DNA from: Kaistella sp.
Lineage (GTDB): Bacteria > Bacteroidota > Bacteroidia > Flavobacteriales > Weeksellaceae
Assembly (NCBI GenBank): GCA_019459085.1
Contig: JAIBEW010000003.1
Coordinates: 1 to 64,000 of the forward strand
Length of the DNA stretch: 64,000 nucleotides
Direction: 5' to 3'
In this document: piece after piece, positions 33,502-41,644 of the stretch
Layout: each line of letters opens with the position of its first letter
Position numbering within the stretch: position 1 is the stretch's first letter
Notes under the pieces: generated by a model
Databases searched by the model: none
Told to the model about the DNA's origin: nothing
Seen by the model: only the letters and a program-made list of their open reading frames with translations
Made by a program: the position numbers and the translations under genes

Positions 33502-34278
33502 ATGATTCCAAAAAAAATTCATTACTGCTGGTTCGGCGGCCAGCCAAAAAACGAACTGGCAGGACACTGCATCGCTTCATGGAAGCAAATTCATTCCGAT
33601 TTTGAAATTGTGGAATGGAACGAAAGCAATTCTCCGATCGAAGATAATAATTATGTAAAAGAAGCTTTCGCGCAGGGAAAATGGGCCTTTGTTTCCGATT
33701 ATGTGCGCTCTAAAGTCATGTATGAACACGGCGGCGTTTACATGGACACAGATATGGAACTGAAACTTCCGCTGGATGAATTTCTGGACGAAAAGGCGGT
33801 TTGCGGTTTCGAGGTGAAAGGCGTTCCGTACTCGGCGTTTTGGATGGCAGAGCCGAAACATCAGTTGTCAAAGGATTTTATGGAATGGTACAACAGACAG
33901 GACGGTTTTGTGGAGCGCATCAATACGGATATTTTTTCTGAAATGCTGGAAAAGGAATACGGCGCCGACCGCTACAGCGATACGGTTCAGAAACTTAAAC
34001 ACGGCGTTACGCTCTATCCGTCAGTCTATTTCTCGCAGGATTTGCCCAAAAATTATGTAAGCCATCATTTCAACGGATCCTGGTTTGGCGGCGATGCCGA
34101 AAATACACACAAAAAAATGGTCAATGTTTATGGTCTTCTGGAGCGGCTCGTGAATTATCCCGATGCCGCAAAAGCCGTGAAAAGCATTATCAATGATCAC
34201 AAAATCATCGACGCAAATGCGGTGCTGGATTTAATTCCGAAGGAGAAGATTAGGGAGTATTTGGGGGAGAAATATTAA
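33502..34278 (+). CDS. Glycosyltransferase with DXD motif (capsular polysaccharide/GT32-like)
   Basis: 258-aa cytoplasmic glycosyltransferase. Starts with IPKKIHYCWFGG, typical of the OCH1/GT32 group; the nucleotide-sugar and metal motif is HGGVYMDTDMEL with DTD; SDYVRSKVMYEHGG precedes it; late SHHFNGSW is conserved. Transfers a sugar from a nucleotide donor to a glycan, probably for surface polysaccharide. The gene stands alone; its stop overlaps the convergent HTH gene by 4 bp. Confidence 0.9.
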   Translation: MIPKKIHYCWFGGQPKNELAGHCIASWKQIHSDFEIVEWNESNSPIEDNNYVKEAFAQGKWAFVSDYVRSKVMYEHGGVYMDTDMELKLPLDEFLDEKAVCGFEVKGVPYSAFWMAEPKHQLSKDFMEWYNRQDGFVERINTDIFSEMLEKEYGADRYSDTVQKLKHGVTLYPSVYFSQDLPKNYVSHHFNGSWFGGDAENTHKKMVNVYGLLERLVNYPDAAKAVKSIINDHKIIDANAVLDLIPKEKIREYLGEKY

Positions 34279-34520
34279 GACTTATTTAATCGATTTAGGA
34301 GTTTTGTGTCTCCCTCGTCACTCACAAACTCCAACAAATCCCCCGGTTGGCAATCCAAAGCCTTGCAGATGGCTTCCAAAGTACTGAAGCGGACGGCTTT
34401 TGCCTTGCCGGTCTTCAGAATGGAGAGGTTAGAGAGGGTTAGATCAACTTTTTCAGAAAGTTCATTCAGGGACATTTTCCGTTTGGCCATCATCACGTCT
34501 AAGTTTACAATTATCGGCAT
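34275..34520 (-). CDS. XRE-type helix-turn-helix regulator
   Basis: 81 aa. HTH_XRE domain over nearly the whole length: MAKRKMSLNELSEKVDLTLSNLSILKTGKAKAVRFSTL is split by the recognition helix LTLSNLSIL, and ICKALDCQPGDLLEF closes the domain. Follows the DUF2975 gene by 3 bp; such HTH/DUF2975 pairs are common and probably form a membrane-linked regulatory module. Confidence 0.9.
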   Translation of the reverse strand: MPIIVNLDVMMAKRKMSLNELSEKVDLTLSNLSILKTGKAKAVRFSTLEAICKALDCQPGDLLEFVSDEGDTKLLNRLNKS

Positions 34521-34523
34521 CGT

Positions 34524-35060
34524 TTAAACAGTTAAATCGTTTTCGTTCTGCATTTCAATTCCTCTTTTGAAGATGGCGGAGATGATATAAATTACTGCTG
34601 CCATCAGCACAAATGCCTGACTGTCGGCCCAGAATTCATTTAAATTGTCGGTCACAAAACCACGGTGAACTAAATTCTGAGCAGATTGACTCGCGAAGTA
34701 ACTTAACAGTCCGATGGAAAGGGTGTAGTAAGAGATTTGCGCGATCTGTTTCGAGACCGAGCTGTTGAAAGGTTTCTTCAGATCAAGCGTGCTCACCAAT
34801 GTAATGACGAGATAAAAGAGGACTGCTTTCAGCACCGAGATGACGAGTATGAAACTGTACATGCTGAAAAAAGCCCTTTGGCTGCGGTCATGCATTTCTC
34901 TTAAATCCAGTTTTTGATAAAGCTTTGGAAGCATTTCTGGCTTATACAGGCTGTAAATAAAATTGACGATCAATCCACCGGCCTCAATGCACAGGCCAAC
35001 GAAGATGATCCAGGCCACGATATGCAGGGCTTTAAATACAAGGTTATCCGTTTTTGACAT
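34524..35060 (-). CDS. DUF2975 membrane protein
   Basis: 178 aa from ATG 35060 (MSKTDNLVFKALHIV). The open frame to 35135 crosses the promoter at 35085 and is rejected. Four hydrophobic segments (about 13-35, 63-90, 108-128, 145-163 in this numbering), as in DUF2975. Co-transcribed with the XRE regulator downstream, which it may tether or modulate. Confidence 0.88.
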   Translation of the reverse strand: MSKTDNLVFKALHIVAWIIFVGLCIEAGGLIVNFIYSLYKPEMLPKLYQKLDLREMHDRSQRAFFSMYSFILVISVLKAVLFYLVITLVSTLDLKKPFNSSVSKQIAQISYYTLSIGLLSYFASQSAQNLVHRGFVTDNLNEFWADSQAFVLMAAVIYIISAIFKRGIEMQNENDLTV

Positions 35061-35084
35061 GATATTGAATTTTAAAATTATAGG

Positions 35085-35114
35085 CAAATGTAATAAATAT
35101 TTATTGATAAACAA
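35085..35114 (-). promoter_or_regulatory. Promoter of the DUF2975-HTH operon
   Basis: On the minus strand -33 TTG (35112-35114), 19-bp spacer, -7 TACATTTG (35085-35092). Transcription should begin near 35079, giving a 19-base leader to ATG 35060. Confidence 0.65.
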
Positions 35115-35340
35115 TAAATATAGGTTGTTAATCAAATAATTTATTTTCTTTTTTCATGAGAATTATTTTCGACAAATTAAATGTGAGCGCATAGACGCTC
35201 CATATGGTCCTGTTTTTTCCTGACCAACAAAGGCTTTATTTAAATTAATTCAATTGATTTTTTAAGGATTATGTTCAAAAAGAAACAGCCTTAAATATTT
35301 AAATTTAAGACTGTTTATAAGGTCAGATATTTGAGTTTAT

Positions 35341-35541
35341 TTATGCCCGACGCATATTTTTACGGATAAAAGCAGTACTAAAATAGATCAATGAAGCGAG
35401 CAAAAACACAATTCCAATCATTCCGAAGAATTCCATGAATCTGATTAACATATTGGGTTCTTTAGGGTCTCCATCCATGATAAAACCAAAGGTAGTAACG
35501 ATAGAAGAAACGGTGAGGATGTTGAATAATTTTCTTTTCAT
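35341..35541 (-). CDS. Small membrane protein, unrecognised
   Basis: 66 aa with an N-terminal hydrophobic stretch (7-22) and a second helix (about 38-56, FGMIGIVFLLASLIYFSTAF), ending in a basic tail (RKNMRRA). No family recognised. The 205 bp between it and the DUF2975 region hold no gene. Confidence 0.6.
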   Translation of the reverse strand: MKRKLFNILTVSSIVTTFGFIMDGDPKEPNMLIRFMEFFGMIGIVFLLASLIYFSTAFIRKNMRRA

Positions 35542-35637
35542 GGTTGCTGAGTTTTATATTAGCTATCTAAATAACGCCGAGGTTTTCATTTTATTATTGC
35601 TTAAATCGTAGTCCAGCAGCTTTTTCATGACACCCTA

Positions 35638-37092
35638 TTACTTACTGTAATACTTCCCAATTCCCGCTGAATCAAACGTAAACACATTCTGGTTTTCCGA
35701 GCGGTCCAATTTTTTACTGACAGTTAGGGCCCACAAAATAAGCTCTTTGCAGAAGTTCTGATCTTCCGTGCTGAGTTGGTCTGCATATTCCTCAATGAAT
35801 TCGGAGAGTGGTGTGATGCTTTCCAGTTTCGAATAAAATTCAATGTCGGTGTCGTTATAATTGAGTTCAACCGTGTTTTTATTGAACCATTGGATCAGAT
35901 CTGTGTAAGGCGTTTTGATGCCTTCTTTTTCGAGTTTCGGAATGCGGGGGAAAAGCTGTTCAAACTGAACCATCACCGCCTGATCGATAAGTAGTTTTGC
36001 CACGTGATCGGCGCCCTCCTGTTCGCCTTCGTACACGAGTTCAATCTTTCCGGTGATCGAGGGAACGATGGACATGAAATCCACGAGGCGGACAGTAGTT
36101 TTTTCTACATCGGATTCAATCAGACGCAGTTTTGCGGCAGCCATCAGATTTTCCATCGCGGAGATTGTCAGTCTTGCGCTGACGCCGCTTTTCGCATCTA
36201 CAAATTCGCTTTCACTTGCCGCAAAAGCCACTTCTTCAAGCAAATCTTTCGCTAAACCAGGCACTGTGAGCTGGGCTTTATCTTCCGCGGAAACCAGAGC
36301 TTCCTGTTCCGTAATCTGTCGGGCAAGGGCGATGGTTTTCGGGTAATGTGTAAAAATCTGGGAACCGATTCGGTCTTTCAACGGAGTCACGATGCTTCCA
36401 CGGTTCGTATAATCTTCCGGGTTTGCCGTAAAGAGAAACTGAATGTCGAGCGGCATCCTGAGCTGGAATCCGCGGATCTGCACATCGCCTTCCTGAAGGA
36501 TATTGAATAGGGAAACCTGAATCCTCGCCTGCAAATCTGGGAGTTCATTTAGTACAAAAATGCAGCGGTTCGCGCGCGGAATCATGCCGTAATGCAGCAC
36601 CCGTTCGTCTGAATACGGCAGTTTCAGCGTAGCCGCTTTAATAGGATCGATATCACCGATCAGATCGGCAACATTCACATCGGGTGTGGCAAGTTTTTCA
36701 AAGAACCGGTGGGAGCGGTGCACCCAAGAAACGGGCGTTTCATCACCTTGTTCTGCAATAAGGTCGCGGGCAAATTTCGAAATAGGCTGAAACGGACTGT
36801 CATTGATTTCCGAGCCTTTTACGATCGGCATATATTCATCAAGCAGACTCACCATGCTTCTCGCGATGCGGGTTTTTGCCTGTCCGCGCAAACCGAGCAG
36901 GTTGATGTGATGACCCGCTAAAAGTGCTTTTTTCAATTGTGGAACGACCTTATCCTCATAACCCCAAAGTCCTTCAAATACCGGTTCTTTGGCTTTAATC
37001 TTTGCAATGAGGTTCGACTGAATTTCTTCGTTGATGGTTTTATGGGTAAACCCTGAATTCTTTAATTCCTTGAATGTTGTATCGTTTTTCAT
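35638..37092 (-). CDS. MoxR/BchI-like AAA+ ATPase
   Basis: 484-aa AAA+ protein. P-loop variant GLRGQAKT (67-74), Walker B region CIFVLNELPDL with NE in place of DE, sensor I FLFTANPEDYTNRG. Resembles the magnesium-chelatase subunit I/MoxR group. Partner of the vWA protein encoded upstream on the same strand; such pairs remodel or insert cofactors into other proteins. No chelatase subunit H or cobaltochelatase gene is nearby, so a chelatase function is unlikely. Confidence 0.88.
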   Translation of the reverse strand: MKNDTTFKELKNSGFTHKTINEEIQSNLIAKIKAKEPVFEGLWGYEDKVVPQLKKALLAGHHINLLGLRGQAKTRIARSMVSLLDEYMPIVKGSEINDSPFQPISKFARDLIAEQGDETPVSWVHRSHRFFEKLATPDVNVADLIGDIDPIKAATLKLPYSDERVLHYGMIPRANRCIFVLNELPDLQARIQVSLFNILQEGDVQIRGFQLRMPLDIQFLFTANPEDYTNRGSIVTPLKDRIGSQIFTHYPKTIALARQITEQEALVSAEDKAQLTVPGLAKDLLEEVAFAASESEFVDAKSGVSARLTISAMENLMAAAKLRLIESDVEKTTVRLVDFMSIVPSITGKIELVYEGEQEGADHVAKLLIDQAVMVQFEQLFPRIPKLEKEGIKTPYTDLIQWFNKNTVELNYNDTDIEFYSKLESITPLSEFIEEYADQLSTEDQNFCKELILWALTVSKKLDRSENQNVFTFDSAGIGKYYSK

Positions 37093-37112
37093 ATATTTAT
37101 TGTTGGGTGATG

Positions 37113-37203
37113 GATGTGTGATGATAGACGTCTGACGTCTGACGTCTGAATCTAGTGTCGAACATCTGATGTTTTGATTCTTGGCTCTTGACTCTCGGTT
37201 CTA
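37113..37203. repeat. Low-complexity GACGTCTGACGTCTGA intergenic repeat
   Basis: Begins with GACGTCTGACGTCTGACGTC (about 37129-37148) and drifts into words such as GAACATCTGATG and CTTGACTCTCGG. It fills the spacer between the vWA and MoxR genes, like 2283-2349 in style. Confidence 0.65.
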
Positions 37204-37205
37204 CC

Positions 37206-38348
37206 CTAAATTCTCCTAATCCTGTTTCTTTCATAATCTTCAAAAATCATCTCGCCGAGACCGGAAAGTCCGGTAAGGAAAGCTTTCCCCTGATTTTGTG
37301 CGGTAAAAGCTTCCACAAATTTCCGGAGGTAAGGATCCTGGGCAATCATAAAAGTGGTGATCGGGATTTTCAGTTTTCTGGCCTGTGCGGCTTTCGTAAG
37401 GCATTGCGAAACGATCATTTCATCGAGGCCGTTGCTGTTCATATAAAATTCTCCGGTAGGCAGCTTGATGCAGCTGGGTTTTCCGTCGGTGATCATAAAA
37501 ATCTGTTTGTTCGTGTTTCTTTTCCGTCGGAGGATATCCATGGCCAGTTCAAGTCCGGCAACGGTATTCGTGTGATAAGGACCGACGTTTAAATAGGGAA
37601 GGTCTTTGATTTTAATCGGCCACGCTTCATTTCCAAAGACAACAATATCGATGGAATCTTTCGGATATTTTCTTCTGATGAGTTCCACCAAAGCCATGGC
37701 CACTTTTTTAGCAGGTGTGATGCGGTCTTCACCATAGAGGATCATGGAATGGCTGATGTCGATCATTAACACCGTGCTCATCTGTGCTTTATGACGCGTT
37801 TCCTCCACAATCAGATCATCTTCTGTAAGCCGCAGATCGGAAATTCCGTTGTTGATCTGGGCGTTTTTCAGGCTTTCGGTCATATTCACGGTGTTGAGGT
37901 CATCACCATACTGATAGGCACGGTTTTCCCCGTCACGCTCGTCGCCGACGCCCACTTTTGAGGTGCGGTGGTTTCCGATTCCGGTTTTTTTAAGTTTTCC
38001 GAAAATCTGATCGAGCGCAAACTCGCGCAGCGCCGCTTCGAGTTTGGGCGTCAGGATATTTTTGCCTTTTCCAGTTCCAATGTTGCCGTCTTCGGGATTC
38101 TTTTCTTCCTTGATGTATCCGCGTTTTTTAAGGTCTTCTTCAAAATCTGCGAGCGTATACTCATCGGTGAAAATATCGTATTCCTTATCGAGCATTTCGA
38201 GCCATTCAAAAGCCTCCTCAATATCTCCCGAAGTGTGGGTGAGTAAGTCTTTGAAAACATCAAAAACCCGGTCGAAATGGGAAATCTCTTCTGGGGTATG
38301 TTTGGTGAACGTAAAGCCTTTACTGAAATTCAGGTCTCTGTTCTTCAT
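37206..38348 (-). CDS. von Willebrand factor A (vWA) domain protein, partner of MoxR-like ATPase
   Basis: 380 aa. The C-terminal half (about 185-370) is a vWA domain with MIDAS motif DISHSM (MIDISHSMILYG), the Thr in NTVAGLELAMD and Asp in ITDGKPS. The N-terminal half is acidic and carries a Gly-rich GNIGTGKGKN stretch. Ion-dependent scaffold working with the downstream AAA+ ATPase. Substrate unknown. Confidence 0.88.
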   Translation of the reverse strand: MKNRDLNFSKGFTFTKHTPEEISHFDRVFDVFKDLLTHTSGDIEEAFEWLEMLDKEYDIFTDEYTLADFEEDLKKRGYIKEEKNPEDGNIGTGKGKNILTPKLEAALREFALDQIFGKLKKTGIGNHRTSKVGVGDERDGENRAYQYGDDLNTVNMTESLKNAQINNGISDLRLTEDDLIVEETRHKAQMSTVLMIDISHSMILYGEDRITPAKKVAMALVELIRRKYPKDSIDIVVFGNEAWPIKIKDLPYLNVGPYHTNTVAGLELAMDILRRKRNTNKQIFMITDGKPSCIKLPTGEFYMNSNGLDEMIVSQCLTKAAQARKLKIPITTFMIAQDPYLRKFVEAFTAQNQGKAFLTGLSGLGEMIFEDYERNRIRRI

Positions 38349-38485
38349 TTTTCGTGCTGTTTATGAAGGCAAGTTATGGAAATATTGTTCCATTGCAAAG
38401 GGCAGGAAATAGATATTGGTAATGATGGTGATATTAAATTTACAGTCGCAGTTATGAGGAAAAGAATGAATGGTTCAACCCCAAT

Positions 38486-39460
38486 TTATTTCTCCTCTTT
38501 AACTCTCCATCTTGTCTCGCGCCATTCTTTCTGCTCTTCTTTGGTCAGAAAACTCCATGCAATCACGCGGCTGGATTTGTTTCCGGTACCGAGCGGGAGG
38601 GTTTTTATCTGCGTGATCTCCATTTCGTCCAGGATTTTATAAATCCCTTTCAGGTTCGACTGTTTCGAAACCAATGTCGAAAACCAGTAAAAGTTGGTCG
38701 AAAACGCTTTGCTTTCCCTTACCATTTTCTGAATAAAAGCCGATTCGCCGCCCTCGCAGATGAGTTCACTGCTGATGCCCGCAAAATTGAGTTCCGGAGT
38801 TTTGGTTTTCTTGCCGCTCAGGTTCTGCACTTTTCTGCGGCTTCCCTTTTTGGCTTCTTCCGGAGTGGAATGAAAAGGCGGATTGCAGATGGCCATATCA
38901 ATCTTCTCTTCGCCGCTAATTATTCCGTTGAAGAAAGCTTCCGGATCTTCCTGCAGACGGCATTCGATCTTATCCTGAAGCGAGGCATTCGATTCCACAA
39001 TTTTTTTCGCGGATTCGATGGATTGGGGATCAATATCGGGACCGATGAATTTCCAGCCGTATTCGGTCACCCCAATCACGGGGTAAATGCAGCTCGCGCC
39101 AACACCGATATCCAGAACCGTTATCTGATCACCGGTCGGGATCGTTCCGAAATTACTCTGGCCCAAAAGATCTGCCATATAATGCAGATAATCGGCTCTT
39201 CCGGGAATGGGCGGACAAAGATTTTCGGCGGGGAAATCCCAGTTTTTGATGCCGTAATAATGGCTGAGCAAAGCTTTGTTGAGGAGTTTTACCGCTTCGG
39301 GATTGGCAAAATCAACGGAATCGTCGCCGTATTTATTGGGTTTGATGTGATTGGCCAGCTCAGGCTCGGCAATCTTCAGGGCATTTAAGTCGTAACGCTC
39401 GCGGTTTCTGTTGCGGAGGTGCAGTCTTTCTTTGTCCTGGGTATTTTTATCTGTTGACAT
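38486..39460 (-). CDS. rlmF: 23S rRNA (adenine(1618)-N6)-methyltransferase RlmF
   Basis: Uses S-adenosylmethionine to methylate A1618 of 23S rRNA. 324 aa. SAM motif I VLDIGVGASCIYP, catalytic AICNPPFHST (NPPF), and the family segments YGIKNWDFPAENLCPPIPGR and SRRKVQNLSG. Tail is basic. Single gene upstream of the vWA-MoxR pair. Confidence 0.92.
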   Translation of the reverse strand: MSTDKNTQDKERLHLRNRNRERYDLNALKIAEPELANHIKPNKYGDDSVDFANPEAVKLLNKALLSHYYGIKNWDFPAENLCPPIPGRADYLHYMADLLGQSNFGTIPTGDQITVLDIGVGASCIYPVIGVTEYGWKFIGPDIDPQSIESAKKIVESNASLQDKIECRLQEDPEAFFNGIISGEEKIDMAICNPPFHSTPEEAKKGSRRKVQNLSGKKTKTPELNFAGISSELICEGGESAFIQKMVRESKAFSTNFYWFSTLVSKQSNLKGIYKILDEMEITQIKTLPLGTGNKSSRVIAWSFLTKEEQKEWRETRWRVKEEK

Positions 39461-39486
39461 GTATTATTTTGATAAGTGGATGTGAT

Positions 39487-39873
39487 TCAAGTGCTTGTAT
39501 ATTTCTTTACAGTCAATTCAAACTGGTCGATATCAAACGGCTTCGCAAGATAGTCATCTGCGCCGGCTTCCGCAGCAAGTTCGCTGATATTGCTGTTGGC
39601 CGAAAAATATATCACAGGAATGTGTTTTAGATCTTCGTGGGCTTTGATTAGTCTCGTGGCCTCAATTCCGCTGATGTCAGGCAGCCAGTTGTCCATCAGG
39701 ATAAGATCAGGCAGATATCCTTTGATCTGCTGTTCAACATTCGTGGTCGTGGGCGAGGTTTTTACGTCGCATCCGACATCGTTTAAAATTTCTGTACACA
39801 GTTCCAGAATTTCCAGATTGTCATCGAAAATAAACACTTTCTTTTTTTCGGTGGTTAAAGTTTTTTCAGTCAT
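39487..39873 (-). CDS. Single-domain response regulator
   Basis: 128 aa, receiver only: acidic DD (FIFDDNLE), phosphoacceptor Asp in LILMDNWLP, Thr/Ser position in IYFSAN, and Lys in YLAKPFD. No output domain. Last gene of the phosphorelay operon; its ATG overlaps the cheB stop by 4 bp (ATGA type). Likely passes phosphate on or acts by protein binding. Confidence 0.9.
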   Translation of the reverse strand: MTEKTLTTEKKKVFIFDDNLEILELCTEILNDVGCDVKTSPTTTNVEQQIKGYLPDLILMDNWLPDISGIEATRLIKAHEDLKHIPVIYFSANSNISELAAEAGADDYLAKPFDIDQFELTVKKYTST

Positions 39874-40436
39874 TTCGCTAGTTTGTTGATATAATCTGCC
39901 ATTTCCTCAGGATTTAATACGTTATCAATGGCTGCATGTTCCAGTGCATATTCCGGCATATAGCCGGCAACCGCCGATTCAGGGTTCTGAACGATAGTTT
40001 TGCCTCCGTATTTTTTCACGTGCTGCAGCCCAATGGTCCCGTCGCTGTTGGCCCCGGACAGAAGGAGGCACACCAGATGTTCCTTATAGACTTCTGCGGC
40101 ACTCTCAAAGGCAACATCAATGGAAGGCCGTGAAAAATTGATTTTTTCAGAGGCGTCGAGTGAAAAGGTATGATCGTTTTCAATGAGTAAATGATAGTTC
40201 GACGGCGCAATATAGAGGGTTCCGGACTTTGCTGTTTCTTTTTCATCAATTTCCTTTACCTTGAGTCGGGTCTTTGACGCCAAAAGCGTAGTAAGAATGC
40301 TGTCTTTGCTGGGTTTACGGTGCAAAATGAGAATAATAGGGAAGTCAAGTGAGGGATCAAGACCCGGAAGGACTTTTAACAGTACATCCAGACTGCCTGC
40401 TGATCCGCCGATGACCAATGCTTCACAAGATCCCAT
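39870..40436 (-). CDS. CheB-type methylesterase domain protein
   Basis: 188 aa from ATG 40436 (MGSCEALVIGGSAGS); an upstream start at 40490 would overlap cheR. Catalytic triad visible: S12 (GGSAGS), H39 (LILHRKPS), D132 (SGANSDGTIG). The usual N-terminal receiver is missing; a free receiver is encoded just downstream. Removes methyl esters or deamidates glutamines in receptors in chemotaxis, but no receptor is encoded here, so its target may be the coiled-coil of the hybrid kinase (inference). Confidence 0.9.
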   Translation of the reverse strand: MGSCEALVIGGSAGSLDVLLKVLPGLDPSLDFPIILILHRKPSKDSILTTLLASKTRLKVKEIDEKETAKSGTLYIAPSNYHLLIENDHTFSLDASEKINFSRPSIDVAFESAAEVYKEHLVCLLLSGANSDGTIGLQHVKKYGGKTIVQNPESAVAGYMPEYALEHAAIDNVLNPEEMADYINKLAK

Positions 40437-40437
40437 T

Positions 40438-41256
40438 TTATTTGATTTTGCGCCAAATTTTTTCTCCTGACAGTTTCTCGAAGTTTTCAAAAACAGGGGA
40501 GAAGTTCAGGCTTTCCTTTGTTCCTAAAGCAAGATACCCAAATTTTTCCAGACTGTTGTCGAAAAGTTCAAACACTTTGGTCTGCAGCGGGCGGTCAAAA
40601 TAAATAAGGACATTGCGACACAGAATAAGCTGGAATTCATTGAACGAATGATCGGTTACGAGATTGTGCGTTGAAAAGATGATTTTTGATTTTAGCTCAT
40701 CATTGAGTTTCCCCAGCGAATAATTGGCAGCGTAGTAATCGGAGAACTGTTCGCTCCCGCCGGCTGCCATATAATTTTCGGTATAAAGCTGTATTTTACT
40801 CATCGGGATCATCGCCTGCGAGGCGTTTTCCAAAACCAGATTGTTGAGGTCAGTAGCATAGATGAGCGATTTGTGCAGCAGGTTCAGTTCTTTTAAGAAG
40901 ATGGCGACAGAGTAAGCTTCCTCACCGGTACTACACCCCGCCACCCAGATCCGGATAAAGGGGTAGGTTCCGAGTCTTGGCAGAATATCATTCCTTAACG
41001 TTTTATAAAACTCGGGATCTCTGAACATTTCCGTAACGTTGATGGTAATTTGCTCTACGAAACGTTTGAAGTAGCCGGCTTCGGACCTGATTCTGTATCG
41101 GTATTCTGCAAAACTTACAAAACCATCCATTTCGTACAGCCGCAAAATCCTGCGTTTCAGCGAAGCCCTGGAATAACCGGTAAAATCATACCCGTAAATT
41201 TCCAGTACATCAGCAAGGAGGGTTTCGATATGTTCATCAATATTTTCCGAATGCAC
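40438..41256 (-). CDS. CheR-type protein methyltransferase
   Basis: 272 aa. N-terminal helical CheR domain (DFTGYSRASLKRRILRLYEM), then the SAM-binding domain: ITINVTEMFRDPEFY, IWVAGCSTGEEAYSVAI (SAM motif) and LILCRNVLIYFD. Methylates glutamates on signalling proteins. One base separates its stop from the cheB ATG. There are no MCP or flagellar genes in the window, and flavobacteria glide without them. Confidence 0.92.
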   Translation of the reverse strand: MHSENIDEHIETLLADVLEIYGYDFTGYSRASLKRRILRLYEMDGFVSFAEYRYRIRSEAGYFKRFVEQITINVTEMFRDPEFYKTLRNDILPRLGTYPFIRIWVAGCSTGEEAYSVAIFLKELNLLHKSLIYATDLNNLVLENASQAMIPMSKIQLYTENYMAAGGSEQFSDYYAANYSLGKLNDELKSKIIFSTHNLVTDHSFNEFQLILCRNVLIYFDRPLQTKVFELFDNSLEKFGYLALGTKESLNFSPVFENFEKLSGEKIWRKIK

Positions 41257-41259
41257 TTC

Positions 41260-41634
41260 CTATTTAATTAATTGGTTAAGCAACTGTACCAGTTCATCGA
41301 CATTTACCGGCTTCGACAGATAGCCGTCAGCTCCTGCTTCGAGGCACTTTTCCCGGTCTCCGGTCATGGCCTGCGCGGTAACTGAGATTACCGGAAGGTC
41401 TTTCAGTTCTTCATCCGATTTCATTTTTGCAATGGCTTCATAGCCATCCATTTCCGGCATCATCATATCCATCAGTACAACGCCGATGTTGTTATTGGAG
41501 GAAAGCAGTTCGAAGCCTGTCTTCGCGCTGAGAGCTGAAATACACTGGTATTTTTTCGCTTTCAGAACGGCCTGAAGAGCAAATATGTTTTTTGGATCAT
41601 CATCGATGATGAGAATTTCTTTTTTAATTTTCAT
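41260..41634 (-). CDS. Single-domain response regulator
   Basis: 124-aa receiver: DDD (ILIIDDDPKN), phosphoacceptor Asp in VVLMDMMMPEMDGYE, SVTAQAMTGDREKCLEAGADGYLSKPV. It is strikingly like the third receiver of the hybrid kinase upstream, suggesting duplication. Lies 10 bp after that gene. Confidence 0.9.
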   Translation of the reverse strand: MKIKKEILIIDDDPKNIFALQAVLKAKKYQCISALSAKTGFELLSSNNNIGVVLMDMMMPEMDGYEAIAKMKSDEELKDLPVISVTAQAMTGDREKCLEAGADGYLSKPVNVDELVQLLNQLIK

Positions 41635-41644
41635 ACGCTGAAAT

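Noticed and set aside
35061..35135. Upstream extension of the DUF2975 protein
   Set aside because: It crosses a well-formed promoter (35085-35114) and begins with residues unlike the family; ATG 35060 chosen.
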